From contig CAYPFY010000013.1 of NCBI GenBank assembly GCA_964410105.1, positions 37,756 through 101,755 on the forward strand: a stretch of DNA of 64,000 nucleotides, in the 5' to 3' direction. A program made the translations under genes and the position numbers. Positions 31,971 through 41,904 of the stretch are shown here, in pieces. Position 1 is the first letter of the stretch. Every line of letters starts with the position of its first letter. A model generated the notes under the pieces. It saw only the letters and a program-made list of their open reading frames with translations. It was not told the DNA's origin and did no database searches. The stretch is from CAYPFY01 sp964410105. Lineage in GTDB: Bacteria > Bacteroidota > Ignavibacteria > UBA10030 > SZUA-254.

Positions 31971-34607
31971 ATGATAGGACAGGTCGTTTCTCACTATAAA
32001 ATCCTGGAGAAATTGGGGGAGGGGGGGATGGGCGTCGTCTATAAAGCCGAGGATACGAAACTCAAGCGCATTGTGGCCCTGAAATTCCTTCCATCACACC
32101 TCGCGAGCACCGAGGGTGAGCGCGCGCGTTTCATGCTTGAGGCGCAGGCGGCCGCGACGCTTAATCATCCCCATGTGTGCACGATCTACCGCATCGACGA
32201 ACATGACGGACAGCAGTTCATCGAGATGGAGTATGTGGATGGACTCACGCTCCGCCGAATGCTGCCTGTCCCAACAGTGGAAGATGCGCTCCGGTATGCT
32301 GCCCAGATAGGAGAGGCTCTTCATGAGGCTCATTCAAAGGGGATTGTTCACCGCGATATCAAGGCCGAGAATGTCATGGTCAATTCAAAAGACCAGGTTA
32401 AGGTGATGGATTTTGGCCTCGCAAAACTGAAAGGAATCGTCAAGCTTACCCGGACGAGCTCCACGGTCGGAACGCTCTCCTATATGGCCCCGGAACAATT
32501 GCAGGGCCGCGAGGTCGATGCGAGGTCGGACATATTCTCGCTGGGCGTGGTACTTTTCGAGATGCTGACGGGAAAAACGCCCTTCCGCGGAGAGCACGAG
32601 GCCGCAATGCTTTATTCGATACTGAATGAAGCGCCCGAACGTCTCTCGAACCATCTTCCCGATGTCCAACCCGAGCTTGACGAGATCGTTTCGCGGGCGC
32701 TGGAGAAGGATCCGGACGATCGATACCAGCATGTGGACGACATGGTGAGCCAGATCCGCCGCCTCCAGAAGAGAGGATCAAGTCGCGTCGCCCGCCCGGT
32801 CATTGACGATCAACCGGCTCCACGGGCGTCCAAAGTCTCCCGGCGAGGGCTGAACGCCCGGCATTGGCTGGGCATAGCTGCCGGCGTTGTTCTGCTCGCG
32901 ACTGCGGCTATCTTCATCCTGAAGCCCGGAGGTCTGGGTGGTTCTGCCCACTTGGGGCGGAAGATGCTCGTGGTTCTCCCCTTTGAGAATCTCGGCCCCG
33001 CTGATCAGGATTATTTCGCCGACGGTATTACGGAAGAGATCACGAGCAAGCTTTCCGGCCTCTCCGGTCTCGGCGTCTTAGCACGGTCAAGCGCCATGCA
33101 GTATAAGAAGACGACGAAGTCGATCAGGCAGATCGGCGAGGAGCTTGGCGTGAAGTATATCCTCCAGGGGACGCTTCGCTGGAACGAGGAGGGGGGAACG
33201 AAGACTGTTCGCGTCAGTCCTCAGCTGATCGATGTGACCGACGGGACGCAGATCTGGGCTCAGCCGTCCGAGGAGGTTTTCGCAGGGGCGTTCAAGATTC
33301 AATCGGAGATTGCCGCCAGGGTTGCAAGCGCGCTGGATGTGACTCTCCTTCAGCCCGAAAAACAGTCGCTCGAAGCCACGCCGACGAAGAATTCGGATGC
33401 GTACGATGCGTATCTGCGCGGTAACGATTACCTCTTTCGCTCGCTCGAAGAACGGGACTGGAGGACCGCGGAACAACTCTATCTGAGGGCGGTGGAGCTT
33501 GATCCACAATTTGCGGAGGCGTACGCGAAGCTGGGAGAGGTTCACTCGCATCTATACTGGGAGTTCTACGACCGTACAGAGGAGAGATTGCAGAAATCCA
33601 AAGCGGCGGCGGAGCGCGCACTGCAGCTAGACCCTAACCTTCCCGAAGCGCATGTCGCGATGGGGTGGTATTACTACCACGGCCTTGTCGACTACGACAA
33701 TGCGATAGCGGAATTTTCAAAGGCATTGCATTCCAAACCGAACGACGTTGATCTCTTGCTCGGGTTGGCTTCGGTCTACCGCCGCCAGGGGAAAATGGAG
33801 GAGGCCCTCTCGGCGTTTAAGCGGGCCGACGAAGTCGATCCGCGATCCGCCGATAACAAGTATGAAATCGCACTCACGGCCGGGCTCTTGCGGCGATACG
33901 CCGAAGCCGAGGTGTACTGCGATCGGGCTATAGGCCTTTCCCCCGATTGGACGGATCCTTATGTCGAAAAAGCCAACATCATGTTGCTCTGGAAGGGTGA
34001 TAAAGGTCGTGCCCGCGAACTCCTGGAACTGGCAGAACGACATAAGACGGGCGCGAGCAACCCCGAGCTGATTTATAACTGGTTCTTTCTTAACTCGTTT
34101 GACGGAAGATATGAAGAGGAACTAGATCGGCTTGGTAAGCTCAACGGTGACGTCCTCAGCGACCAAATGGAATATTTTCCCAAAGATCTTCTCAAGGGTC
34201 ATCTCTACCGCTACCTCGGCGATCGTGGAAAGCAGTTGACCTCGTACGAAGCTGCAGCAAGGCTGATAGAGCATGAGGTCTTGTCGCACAACGACGATTC
34301 CCGGCTCTTCAGTTCGCTGGGTATCGCGTATGCCGGACTCGGGCGGAATTCAGAGGCGGTGCGTCAGGGGAAACATGCGGTGGAGCTGCTGCCGGTCACA
34401 CGTGACGCATTAAGGGGCTCGGTTCGTCTGAGGGACCTTGCCTGCATCCATGCAATGACGGGAAACTCTGACGCCGCGGTTGATGAGTTAGAGCGCCTTC
34501 TCTCTATTCCCTCTTTCAATTCCCGTGCAATGCTTCGTATCGATCCGGAGTGGACACCGCTTCGGAGCAACCCGCGATTCCAGAAGTTGGTGGCAGAGGC
34601 GAAGTGA
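31971..34607 (+). CDS. Transmembrane Ser/Thr protein kinase with TolB/FlgO-like and TPR domains
   Basis: The 878-residue protein begins with an active-looking Hanks kinase domain: GEGGMGVVY, K38 in VALKFL, E57, HRDIKAEN (D129), DFG (D147) and APEQ. One membrane helix follows (about 299-317). The outer part has a FlgO/adenylate-cyclase-associated TolB-like domain (about 332-460; LVVLPFENLG...YFADGITEEI...RSSAMQYKKT), then about ten TPR units to residue 870. Kinases of this layout sense or assemble proteins outside the membrane and phosphorylate cytoplasmic targets. AAGGA 6 bases before the ATG is a good ribosome site. The stop overlaps the next kinase gene (GTGA). Confidence 0.9.
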   Translation: MIGQVVSHYKILEKLGEGGMGVVYKAEDTKLKRIVALKFLPSHLASTEGERARFMLEAQAAATLNHPHVCTIYRIDEHDGQQFIEMEYVDGLTLRRMLPVPTVEDALRYAAQIGEALHEAHSKGIVHRDIKAENVMVNSKDQVKVMDFGLAKLKGIVKLTRTSSTVGTLSYMAPEQLQGREVDARSDIFSLGVVLFEMLTGKTPFRGEHEAAMLYSILNEAPERLSNHLPDVQPELDEIVSRALEKDPDDRYQHVDDMVSQIRRLQKRGSSRVARPVIDDQPAPRASKVSRRGLNARHWLGIAAGVVLLATAAIFILKPGGLGGSAHLGRKMLVVLPFENLGPADQDYFADGITEEITSKLSGLSGLGVLARSSAMQYKKTTKSIRQIGEELGVKYILQGTLRWNEEGGTKTVRVSPQLIDVTDGTQIWAQPSEEVFAGAFKIQSEIAARVASALDVTLLQPEKQSLEATPTKNSDAYDAYLRGNDYLFRSLEERDWRTAEQLYLRAVELDPQFAEAYAKLGEVHSHLYWEFYDRTEERLQKSKAAAERALQLDPNLPEAHVAMGWYYYHGLVDYDNAIAEFSKALHSKPNDVDLLLGLASVYRRQGKMEEALSAFKRADEVDPRSADNKYEIALTAGLLRRYAEAEVYCDRAIGLSPDWTDPYVEKANIMLLWKGDKGRARELLELAERHKTGASNPELIYNWFFLNSFDGRYEEELDRLGKLNGDVLSDQMEYFPKDLLKGHLYRYLGDRGKQLTSYEAAARLIEHEVLSHNDDSRLFSSLGIAYAGLGRNSEAVRQGKHAVELLPVTRDALRGSVRLRDLACIHAMTGNSDAAVDELERLLSIPSFNSRAMLRIDPEWTPLRSNPRFQKLVAEAK

Positions 34608-37444
34608 TCGGAGAAACAGTTTCACACTACACGATCCTCGAAAAGCTCGGGGAGGGAGGGATGGGGATTGTCTATAAGGCCCACGATAACAAGCTCAAAC
34701 GTGACGTGGCGCTGAAGTTTCTTCCCGCCGAGATGACGTCCGACGAGACGGCCAAGATGCGGTTTATCCATGAGGCTCAGGCAGCATCCGCTCTCGACCA
34801 TCCCAACATAGCCGTCGTTCACGAAGTGGGCGAAACGAAAGATGGCCGATCCTTTATCTGCATGGCCTACTATCGCGGCGAGACTCTTCGCGAAAAAATC
34901 CAGCAGGGCCCGATGGAGGCCTCCGAATCGGCAGGGATCGCGATTCAGGTAGCCCAGGGGCTCGAAAGAGCTCACGGCGCCGGGATCATCCATCGCGATA
35001 TCAAACCGGCTAACATTCTGGTGACGAGCGACGGGGTGGTGAAGATCGTCGATTTCGGCCTCGCGAAATTAAGCAGCGACACGCGGAGCTCAAAGTCGGG
35101 CCGTATGGCGGGTACGGCAGCGTACATGTCCCCGGAGCAAATCAGGGGACAGCAGGCTGACCGCCGCGCCGATTTGTTTTCGCTCGGCGTCGTTCTCTAC
35201 GAGATGGTTACCGGCTCGCGCCCTTTCGAGGGGATGCATGAAGCCGCGATTTTCTACTCCATCCTTCACTCCGATCCTGTTGCCCCCTCGAAAATTGTGA
35301 AAGGAGTTTCTCCCGCCCTCGAAGGGGTTATCACACGCTCTCTGCAGAAGGAACCAGCGATGCGGTACCAGCAGGCCAGCGAGATGGCCGCCGACCTGCG
35401 TGCGTTTGAATCCGGCTTCCTGCCCGCAACGGGGATCCGGCATGCGCTCCGGGCCGTGACGTCCCGAAAAATTCCTGCCGCGATCGCTCTCGCCGTTCTT
35501 GCTTGCCTCGCCGGATGGCTGACGCTCTCGCGCCTGGCACGGCCGTCTTTTCGGTTCGAACCCTCACGCTATGTGCTCGTGACAGATTTTGAGAATGGAA
35601 CTGGTGATAGCGTCTTCAATCACTCCCTCACGGAAGCCATAAAAGTTTCCCTGCGCCAATCCCCTCATTTGAATCTTTTCCCCTCCGATCGTATCCCTGA
35701 CGGCCTTCAGCGAATGGCGCTTCCCGGCGACCACCGGCTCGATGAGGCGACGTCTCTGGAGCTGGCCCGGCGTGAAGGTGCCCAGGTTATCGTGGCCGGC
35801 AGCATTCAACCCGTCGGGAGCGGTTTTGCACTGACCTGCAGGATCGTGAACGCTTCTTCAGGAGAATCTCTCGATCAACTCCATCGCCAGGCGGCGAGGG
35901 TCGAAAATGTGCTTTCCGAAATGGATGAATTGTGCAAGGATATCCGCAGGCGCCTGGGCGAAACTCTCGAGGAGATCTCCAACAATGCCCCGCCCCTCGA
36001 ACGGGTGACGACCCCATCTCTCCAGGCGCTCGAATCTCACTCCCGCGCGATGCGGCTCGAAGCCCAGGGTAATTATCACGATGCCGCCCTCCTCGAGGAG
36101 CAGGCGGTTTCCGCAGATCCGCGATTTGCAATGGCGACAAGCGAGCTTTCGTATGATTTACGAAAGCTGGGGAGGGATAGTCTGGCCCTCGCCTACCACG
36201 ATCGCGTGCCTTCGCTTGTCGGTCGCGTCAGCGACCGGGAACGGTCTACTATTCTCGCGGTCTACTACGGCCCGAGCTTCGAACTCGATTTTCCCAAGGC
36301 CTATTCCAATATCCAGCAGCTGGTGGTGAGGTATCCCAATAACGCAGAGGGTTTTTCAATCCTCGGATGGCTTGCGATGTACGAGGGGGATACGAGGGCC
36401 GCAATCCGGTCTTTTCAGCAATCGCTCGCTCTTGATTCCGTGACCTACACCGGCACGATCTATAATAATTGGGGATATACCCTCGCCCTCGCCGGGGATG
36501 GGGAGCATGCTCTCGATTTTTACAAAAAAAGCAAGGCGATCCGACCGGCTTACTATGCAATAGATGTCTACATGGCTGAAGCCCTCTGGATGAGGGGCCT
36601 GCTGGACTCGGCAGAAGAGGCTCTTCGCAGCGTCCTGCAACTCACCGAGGGCCAGCAGAGGATTTCCGTATCGATGCAGCTCGCTTCGCTGTGTGAATTT
36701 CAGGGAAAACTGCGCTCGGCGCAGGCAGAGTGCGTCGAAGGGCTTGACCTATGCAAAAAGTATGGCCGGCCAATGGACGAAGCGTATTTCCATTTTCTGC
36801 TTGCCGAACTGGCGGCAGCATCTTCACAAGCGGGGGTCTATACCAGGGAGATGACGCTCGCCGAACGCCTCTGCAGCTCTCCCTTTTTCGAACTGCCCCT
36901 CATCGGCCAAAGTTTTGCCAGAAATGGTCGTTTGGTGGATGCCCGGCGAATTTTTGATAGAATTCTTTCAACGACGAGCCCCGATCCGTATTTTCGCAAA
37001 CGTCAGAAGGATTTTGCGCATCTGGTAAAAGGTGAAATTCTGCTTCAGTCGCAATCACCGTCAGAGGCCCTGGGTGAGTTCAGCAACGTTGAACGTATCC
37101 ATAGCGGTGACCCGATTTTTCTTCTTGCACAGCTGGGGATCGCCCGCAGCCATGAAGTTCGGGGCGATACGAGCGCCATCGTCGCGTATAAGTCTATCCT
37201 GGAGCACAGGGGAGAAGCTGTGATGGCATTCGTCCGGAGTATCAGAACGGGGGGTTTCTGGACCCGGCAGCTATGGCCGGAGATCGATCTTGCTCTCGGA
37301 AAACTCTTGATAAGGCATCATGATCGGGACCGTGCCACACAGCATCTGACGGATTGTCTGCAGTGCTGGCATTCCGCCGATGGAAGCGATGAGCACGCCC
37401 GCGAGGCGACAAAAATTCTTGCACAACTCACGAAGGGTCACTAG
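34604..37444 (+). CDS. Second transmembrane Ser/Thr protein kinase with TPR domain
   Basis: From a GTG at 34604 that overlaps the previous stop, the protein has 946 residues. The kinase domain is intact (GEGGMGIVY, K38, HRDIKPAN with D132, DFG at D150, SPEQ). A membrane helix lies at about 290-308. The outer region has a TolB-like segment (YVLVTDFENGTGDSVFNHSLTEAI) and TPR-like repeats to the end. Its N-terminus aligns almost word for word with the preceding kinase (SHYxILEKLGEGGMG), so the two arose by duplication. The outer domains have diverged, which suggests they read different partners. An open frame back to 34550 lies inside the first kinase and is not used. Confidence 0.9.
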   Translation: MIGETVSHYTILEKLGEGGMGIVYKAHDNKLKRDVALKFLPAEMTSDETAKMRFIHEAQAASALDHPNIAVVHEVGETKDGRSFICMAYYRGETLREKIQQGPMEASESAGIAIQVAQGLERAHGAGIIHRDIKPANILVTSDGVVKIVDFGLAKLSSDTRSSKSGRMAGTAAYMSPEQIRGQQADRRADLFSLGVVLYEMVTGSRPFEGMHEAAIFYSILHSDPVAPSKIVKGVSPALEGVITRSLQKEPAMRYQQASEMAADLRAFESGFLPATGIRHALRAVTSRKIPAAIALAVLACLAGWLTLSRLARPSFRFEPSRYVLVTDFENGTGDSVFNHSLTEAIKVSLRQSPHLNLFPSDRIPDGLQRMALPGDHRLDEATSLELARREGAQVIVAGSIQPVGSGFALTCRIVNASSGESLDQLHRQAARVENVLSEMDELCKDIRRRLGETLEEISNNAPPLERVTTPSLQALESHSRAMRLEAQGNYHDAALLEEQAVSADPRFAMATSELSYDLRKLGRDSLALAYHDRVPSLVGRVSDRERSTILAVYYGPSFELDFPKAYSNIQQLVVRYPNNAEGFSILGWLAMYEGDTRAAIRSFQQSLALDSVTYTGTIYNNWGYTLALAGDGEHALDFYKKSKAIRPAYYAIDVYMAEALWMRGLLDSAEEALRSVLQLTEGQQRISVSMQLASLCEFQGKLRSAQAECVEGLDLCKKYGRPMDEAYFHFLLAELAAASSQAGVYTREMTLAERLCSSPFFELPLIGQSFARNGRLVDARRIFDRILSTTSPDPYFRKRQKDFAHLVKGEILLQSQSPSEALGEFSNVERIHSGDPIFLLAQLGIARSHEVRGDTSAIVAYKSILEHRGEAVMAFVRSIRTGGFWTRQLWPEIDLALGKLLIRHHDRDRATQHLTDCLQCWHSADGSDEHAREATKILAQLTKGH

Positions 37445-37484
37445 ATTCTTCATCCAACAAACATCCAAGAAGGAGGGTTTTCGT

Positions 37485-37871
37485 ATGCCTAGACTTTCCC
37501 TGTTCGTTGCCGGATTCATCGCCTGTTTAAGCCTGATGTTCATGGGTTTCCGGAATGGACCGCCCAAGGGGTCGAACGCTCCTACCATCGTATCGTTCGG
37601 CACCGGAGGGGGGCAGGTTTTTTATCTTTGCTGTTGCGACACGCAGCACTGCTGCAGCGACCCGGCCAACTGCCCTCCCCCCGAGCAGCTGCCACAAATG
37701 AGCCTAACGACGAATCTGGACAGCGCCCAGGCGGCCAATCTTCCTGACGTCCTTACCTTCGTTATGGTAAGCGGCGGTCACGAAAAGGCAGGCAAGCGGT
37801 CGAAAAAGAGTCATTCCGAGTATGATGTGTTGAGATTTATCCGGAAAAAGGCGGAAGGATCTTACAAGTGA
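37485..37871 (+). CDS. Small exported protein with a dense cysteine cluster
   Basis: From the ATG at 37485 (AAGGAGG 7 bases upstream) the protein has 128 residues. It has a hydrophobic leader (MPRLSLFVAGFIACLSLMFMG) and then six Cys within 15 residues (CCC-x4-CC-x5-C, residues 49-63). A neutral stretch and a basic C-terminus (KAGKRSKKSHSEYDVLRFIRKKAEG) complete it. I recognise no family. It lies 40 bases after the second kinase gene in the same direction, so it may be a product, target or ligand of that system. A metal-binding or disulfide-knotted peptide is possible. Confidence 0.65.
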   Translation: MPRLSLFVAGFIACLSLMFMGFRNGPPKGSNAPTIVSFGTGGGQVFYLCCCDTQHCCSDPANCPPPEQLPQMSLTTNLDSAQAANLPDVLTFVMVSGGHEKAGKRSKKSHSEYDVLRFIRKKAEGSYK

Positions 37872-38009
37872 GCAGAAGGGGGGCAGACATGGGGTCGGAC
37901 ATGCCGCGCGTTGAATCATAGATTCTGAACCGTGCGCTTTCCCTTCTGACTGCGCGTCTTCGCCAAGATTCTTTGTGAGAATCAGGTAATTCTGCCAGCG
38001 CCCAAGTCT

Positions 38010-38705
38010 CTAAGCGATGAGACGGGCAATCAGGAACGCCGCCGCTGCAGCCAGTCCCCCTATTAAGATCGTTTGCAGGGCACTGCGAACCGGCCGGGTC
38101 CCGGTGTACCTCCCCTTGATGTACCCAAACAGGAGGAGGGCCGCAATGGTGACCAAAATCGAAACCGGCAGCGCGCTGTGTGCCGCAGGGATGATCATGT
38201 ACGGCCCCATGGGTAACAATCCCCCGGCAATGTACGCGCCCGCAATGGTCAGCGCGCTGACGAGGGCTCTGTTCGGGTCTGGCTTTTCAAGCCCAAGCTC
38301 GTATCGCATCATGAAGTCGACCCACTGTTCGGGGTTTTTGTTGAAAACCTCTAGCACGGGTCCGATCTGCTCGCGCGACAGGCCGTATTGGCCAAAGATT
38401 TCTGCGGTCTCTTTTACCTCCATCTCATGCTTTTCCGTGATTTCGCGCCGCTCCCTCTCCCACTCGCTCGCATAGTGCTCCGCCTCGCCTCTCGCCGCCA
38501 GGTAACCCCCCAGCCCCATCGCAATGGATCCCGCCGCTATTTCTGCAAGTCCCGCCGTGACGATGATTCCGCTCGATGCGACAGCCCCGGTTAAGCCCGC
38601 GGCGAGGGCGAAGGGTACGGTTAATCCGTCGGACATGCCGATGACTATGTCGCGAACGGTCTCGCTGGCGGTGAAGTGTTTTTCGATGTGAGGTGAGGCT
38701 GTCAT
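38010..38705 (-). CDS. VIT1/CCC1-family iron/manganese transporter
   Basis: The 231-residue protein has about five membrane helices and the family motifs VRDIVIGMSDGLTVPFALAAGL near the N-terminus and EIAAGSIAMGLGGYLAARGEAEHY in helix 2. A cytoplasmic EREREE-like metal-binding helical segment follows (WERERREITEKHEMEVKE). Relatives export or compartmentalise Fe2+ or Mn2+ using proton exchange. It is downstream of cydAB on the same strand but 140 bases away, so co-transcription is possible and unproved. Confidence 0.88.
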   Translation of the reverse strand: MTASPHIEKHFTASETVRDIVIGMSDGLTVPFALAAGLTGAVASSGIIVTAGLAEIAAGSIAMGLGGYLAARGEAEHYASEWERERREITEKHEMEVKETAEIFGQYGLSREQIGPVLEVFNKNPEQWVDFMMRYELGLEKPDPNRALVSALTIAGAYIAGGLLPMGPYMIIPAAHSALPVSILVTIAALLLFGYIKGRYTGTRPVRSALQTILIGGLAAAAAFLIARLIA

Positions 38706-38845
38706 GGAGTTTTCCTAAAAGTTCGACTCAATGTAGCGAGCCGGGCGAAAATATTCCAACGTATCAGTCCCCGGGCCTTCCGAGATTCAGGGTGGTGCTC
38801 TAGAAGGGTTGAGGTTTTGGCAGGGCGCCGATGACGACGGGAGTC

Positions 38846-39877
38846 TCAGTAACCGTCCTGGTCGGAGACTTTTCCCCTAAAAACTCTGAAAACGACGGTA
38901 AAGTACGTGACTGTAAGGACCATGCCGATGATCCACCAGATGAGGCCGACACGCAGGCCGTAGTCGTGGGCCCGCGCATTGTAGACGGTTATCGCGTACG
39001 CAGGGTCTGTCGAGGAGACGAGGAGGTTTGGGTAAAGACCGAATGCGGTGGAAACGAGCATGCCGATGATGAATGTCGAGGATGAGAGGAAGGCGAGGAG
39101 GTCTTTTCCGATAAAAAATTTCATGCCGAAGAGCGCAAGGAGCCCGGCAAGCGGAAATACGTATCCCCACGGGTGCGCAGAGAAATTGTCCCAGGTCTGA
39201 GGCCGGATGGCGAATGTCGAGATGAGCGCAAGTCCTGAACTTATCATGACGCCCCACCACCCCGTCCCTGCAGCCCGCCGGGCGCGTTCCTGCAATCCGC
39301 CGCCGGTTTTTAACGCAATGTAGTTTGCTCCATGGACGGTGAGGACGAGGAGGGCGACGATTCCCATGATGATGGTGAACCAGTCAAGTATTCCCGCCTC
39401 AGGGACGACGGTGAATGTGGTCCAGAGCGGCTCGAAGAAGTATCCCTCTTTGTTCAGAGGCACGCCCCGGATGACATTGCCCAGAGCCGCACCAAAGAAT
39501 ATTGAGAGAAGTATGCTTGACGTTGAGAAGACGATGTCCCAAAAGGTTTGCCACATGGGATGATGGATCTGATGCCGGAATTCTATCCCCGCCCCGCGTA
39601 AAATGAGCAGCCACAGGACGATCATCAGCGGGAGATAGAATCCGCTGAAACTTGATGCGTAGAGCATCGGGAAGGCAAAGTAGAGTGTCCCCCCGGCAGC
39701 AAGGAGCCAGACCTCGTTTCCATCCCAGACGGGCCCGATCGAGCCGAGCATTTTTCTTCGATCCTCCCCCTGTTTGCCCAGGATCAGATACAATATACCG
39801 ACGCCCAGGTCGAATCCGTCCAGGACGACGTACATTCCGAGCATGAAGACGATGATGCAGAACCAGAGTATTTCCAT
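38846..39877 (-). CDS. cydB: Cytochrome bd ubiquinol oxidase subunit II
   Basis: The 343-residue, multi-helix protein has CydB hallmarks: MYVVLDGFDLGVGIL, GPVWDGNEVWL, FPMLYASSFSGFYLPL and LRGAGIEFRHQ. With CydA it forms the oxidase that reduces O2 with quinol and without proton pumping, useful at low oxygen. Its ATG (39877) directly follows the cydA stop with no gap (TAAATG), so translation is coupled. I looked for a CydX-like small subunit gene after it and did not find one. Confidence 0.95.
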   Translation of the reverse strand: MEILWFCIIVFMLGMYVVLDGFDLGVGILYLILGKQGEDRRKMLGSIGPVWDGNEVWLLAAGGTLYFAFPMLYASSFSGFYLPLMIVLWLLILRGAGIEFRHQIHHPMWQTFWDIVFSTSSILLSIFFGAALGNVIRGVPLNKEGYFFEPLWTTFTVVPEAGILDWFTIIMGIVALLVLTVHGANYIALKTGGGLQERARRAAGTGWWGVMISSGLALISTFAIRPQTWDNFSAHPWGYVFPLAGLLALFGMKFFIGKDLLAFLSSSTFIIGMLVSTAFGLYPNLLVSSTDPAYAITVYNARAHDYGLRVGLIWWIIGMVLTVTYFTVVFRVFRGKVSDQDGY

Positions 39878-41212
39878 TTAAAAAGACCGCGCCGAGGGAG
39901 CAGGTCCCTCGTTTATTCTTTTGACGATGAGGAAGAGGTACAAAACTCCGATGACGAAGTACATTCCCAAAAAGCCAAGGAGGGTGAAGAGTCCGTTACC
40001 GGCCGATACGGTGGGCGATGTCCCCCCGGCCGTTCTGAAAAGTCCGTAAACAAGCCACGGCTGCCTTCCCAATTCCGCCGTCATCCACCCGGCCGTGTTC
40101 GCAATGAAGGGAAACGGGAAGGAGAGCATCAGGACCCACATCATGCCCCGCGAAGTATGGAGTGTGCCTCTCCAGAGTTTTATTGCCGAGATGATGAGTA
40201 TCAGGATGAAGAGTGTCCCTAGCCCGACCATGATGTGATAGCTGTAGTAAAGAAGGGGGATGTTGTCCGGCCATTCCTGTTTCGGGAATTGATCAAGTCC
40301 CCGAACTTCCGCCTCCCACCGGGCATAGGTGAGAAAACTTAACATGTTGGGTATGTGGACAGGATTGTCCATTGCCTGCTTCTCCATGTCAGGCTGCCCG
40401 ATGAGTATTAATCCCGCTCCCCGCTCGGTTTTGAATAGTCCCTCCATCGCCGCGAGTGTTGCCGGCTGATATTCCGCAACATTTTTTCCCTGCCGATCAC
40501 CTGTGGGGAAGAGGAGAAGGAGGGATGCGGCACATCCGGCTATCACTCCGGTCCGTACGAAAATCCGCGCGTATCCGCTGTCGCGTCCTGCCAGTAGGTA
40601 ATAGGCTCCGACTGAGGTCATGACGAATGCAGCCGTGACGACCGCTCCCGTCATTGTGTGAAAGTATTGCCACTCCGCCCATGGGTTGAATATCAAGGCA
40701 GCAAAATCCGCAAGCTGTACCGTGCCATCAGCAGCGGCCGCGTACCCGACCGGGTGCTGCATCCACGCGTTGGTGGCAACGATGAGGTAGCCCGATAACC
40801 AGGAGCCGAGGAAGACCATTATCGCCGAAATGAAGTGTGCCTTCGGCACGAGTTTTTTCCTGGCGAAGAGGAATATCCCTAGAAAACTGGATTCGAGGAA
40901 GAAGGAAAACATGCCTTCCATGGCAAGGGTCTGACCGATGACGCCCCCGGCGTATTTTGCGAATCGCGCCCAGTTTGTCCCGAACTGGAATTCCATCGGG
41001 ATGCCGGTGATGACTCCTACTGCGAAATTCAGGGCGAATATTTTCGCCCAGAATTGCGCCGCATCATCGTACCTCGTATCTTTTGTTTTCAGGGCCATCC
41101 CCTTCAGTGCGACGATGAGGAGCGCAAGGCCCATGGTTAACTGCGGAAAGAGATAATGGTACGATATGGTGAAGCCGAACTGTAACCGGTCGACGAGGAG
41201 CGCGTCGTTCAT
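39878..41212 (-). CDS. cydA: Cytochrome bd ubiquinol oxidase subunit I
   Basis: From the ATG at 41212 (GAGGGAACAG upstream) the protein has 444 residues. Heme ligands and key acids match the family: H19 (SYHYLFPQLTMG), E99 and E107 (MEGMFSFFLESS), H185 (WQYFHTMTGAV) and M328 (SYHIMVG). The quinol-binding Q loop (GDRQGKNVAEYQPATLAAMEGLF) is of the short type found in cyanide-insensitive-like oxidases. The protein is integral to the inner membrane. A longer frame to 41263 adds residues without a ribosome site. The gene heads a cydAB operon and is divergent from a LOG-like gene 93 bases away. Confidence 0.95.
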   Translation of the reverse strand: MNDALLVDRLQFGFTISYHYLFPQLTMGLALLIVALKGMALKTKDTRYDDAAQFWAKIFALNFAVGVITGIPMEFQFGTNWARFAKYAGGVIGQTLAMEGMFSFFLESSFLGIFLFARKKLVPKAHFISAIMVFLGSWLSGYLIVATNAWMQHPVGYAAAADGTVQLADFAALIFNPWAEWQYFHTMTGAVVTAAFVMTSVGAYYLLAGRDSGYARIFVRTGVIAGCAASLLLLFPTGDRQGKNVAEYQPATLAAMEGLFKTERGAGLILIGQPDMEKQAMDNPVHIPNMLSFLTYARWEAEVRGLDQFPKQEWPDNIPLLYYSYHIMVGLGTLFILILIISAIKLWRGTLHTSRGMMWVLMLSFPFPFIANTAGWMTAELGRQPWLVYGLFRTAGGTSPTVSAGNGLFTLLGFLGMYFVIGVLYLFLIVKRINEGPAPSARSF

Positions 41213-41305
41213 CTGTTCCCTCTTTTCCCGAATGATAATACAAATCTCCCCAATGCTCTGCAAGCGGAAAGGAACACCCCTCCCGGGGGTCGTGTTTGAC
41301 TTTTC

Positions 41306-41812
41306 ATGACCAAACGGCGATTGCAGGTTACTGTTATCGGCGATTCTGAGGCTTCAGCGGAGGCTTGCCGCGCGGCTGAGGAGGTCGGAAGCATGCTGGC
41401 CCGACTTGGTTTTGTTCTGATCACGGGAGGAGGCCCCGGGATCATGGAGTATGCCAGCCGTGGTGCTCAATCATCGGGAGGGACCACAGTCGGCATCCTG
41501 CCCACGTCCGATCCCGATGGCGCAAATTCCTGGTGCTCGGTGATTATCCCTACAGGATTGGGCCACGCGCGGAATGCGCTGACGGTGCTTTCCGCGGACG
41601 CTGTTATCGCGATCGGCGGCTCCGCCGGAACTCTCTCCGAATTGTGCTTTGCCTGGATGTACCAAAAACCAATTTTTTCGCTTGCGGGCTTTGGCGGCTG
41701 GGCCGATAAGCTGAGTTCGTCACCGATCGATCATCGCAGGAGGGATTCAATCACAATGTGCAAGGATGTGAAGGCACTGGAGAGGGAGCTAAAGCGAATC
41801 TTCAATCAGTAA
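41306..41812 (+). CDS. LOG-like protein (TIGR00725 type)
   Basis: The 168-residue protein has the nucleotide-binding motif ITGGGPGIMEYASRGA and, later, IAIGGSAGTLSEL in place of the PGGxGTxxE motif of LOG enzymes. Sequence length and motifs fit the TIGR00725 branch of the family formerly called lysine-decarboxylase-like. LOG proteins release bases from nucleoside monophosphates; activity of this branch is not settled. No clear ribosome site precedes the ATG. Confidence 0.85.
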   Translation: MTKRRLQVTVIGDSEASAEACRAAEEVGSMLARLGFVLITGGGPGIMEYASRGAQSSGGTTVGILPTSDPDGANSWCSVIIPTGLGHARNALTVLSADAVIAIGGSAGTLSELCFAWMYQKPIFSLAGFGGWADKLSSSPIDHRRRDSITMCKDVKALERELKRIFNQ

Positions 41813-41904
41813 GGGAAGCTTCTGGCATTTCACGGCCCTTTAACCATTGGAACGCTCTGCCCTCACGAGGGGTAACTTATTATTCTTGAAATTACCTGAG
41901 GTCC

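Noticed and set aside
38706..38845. Possible cydX small subunit after cydB
   Set aside because: No short frame with a membrane helix and ribosome site is present there.
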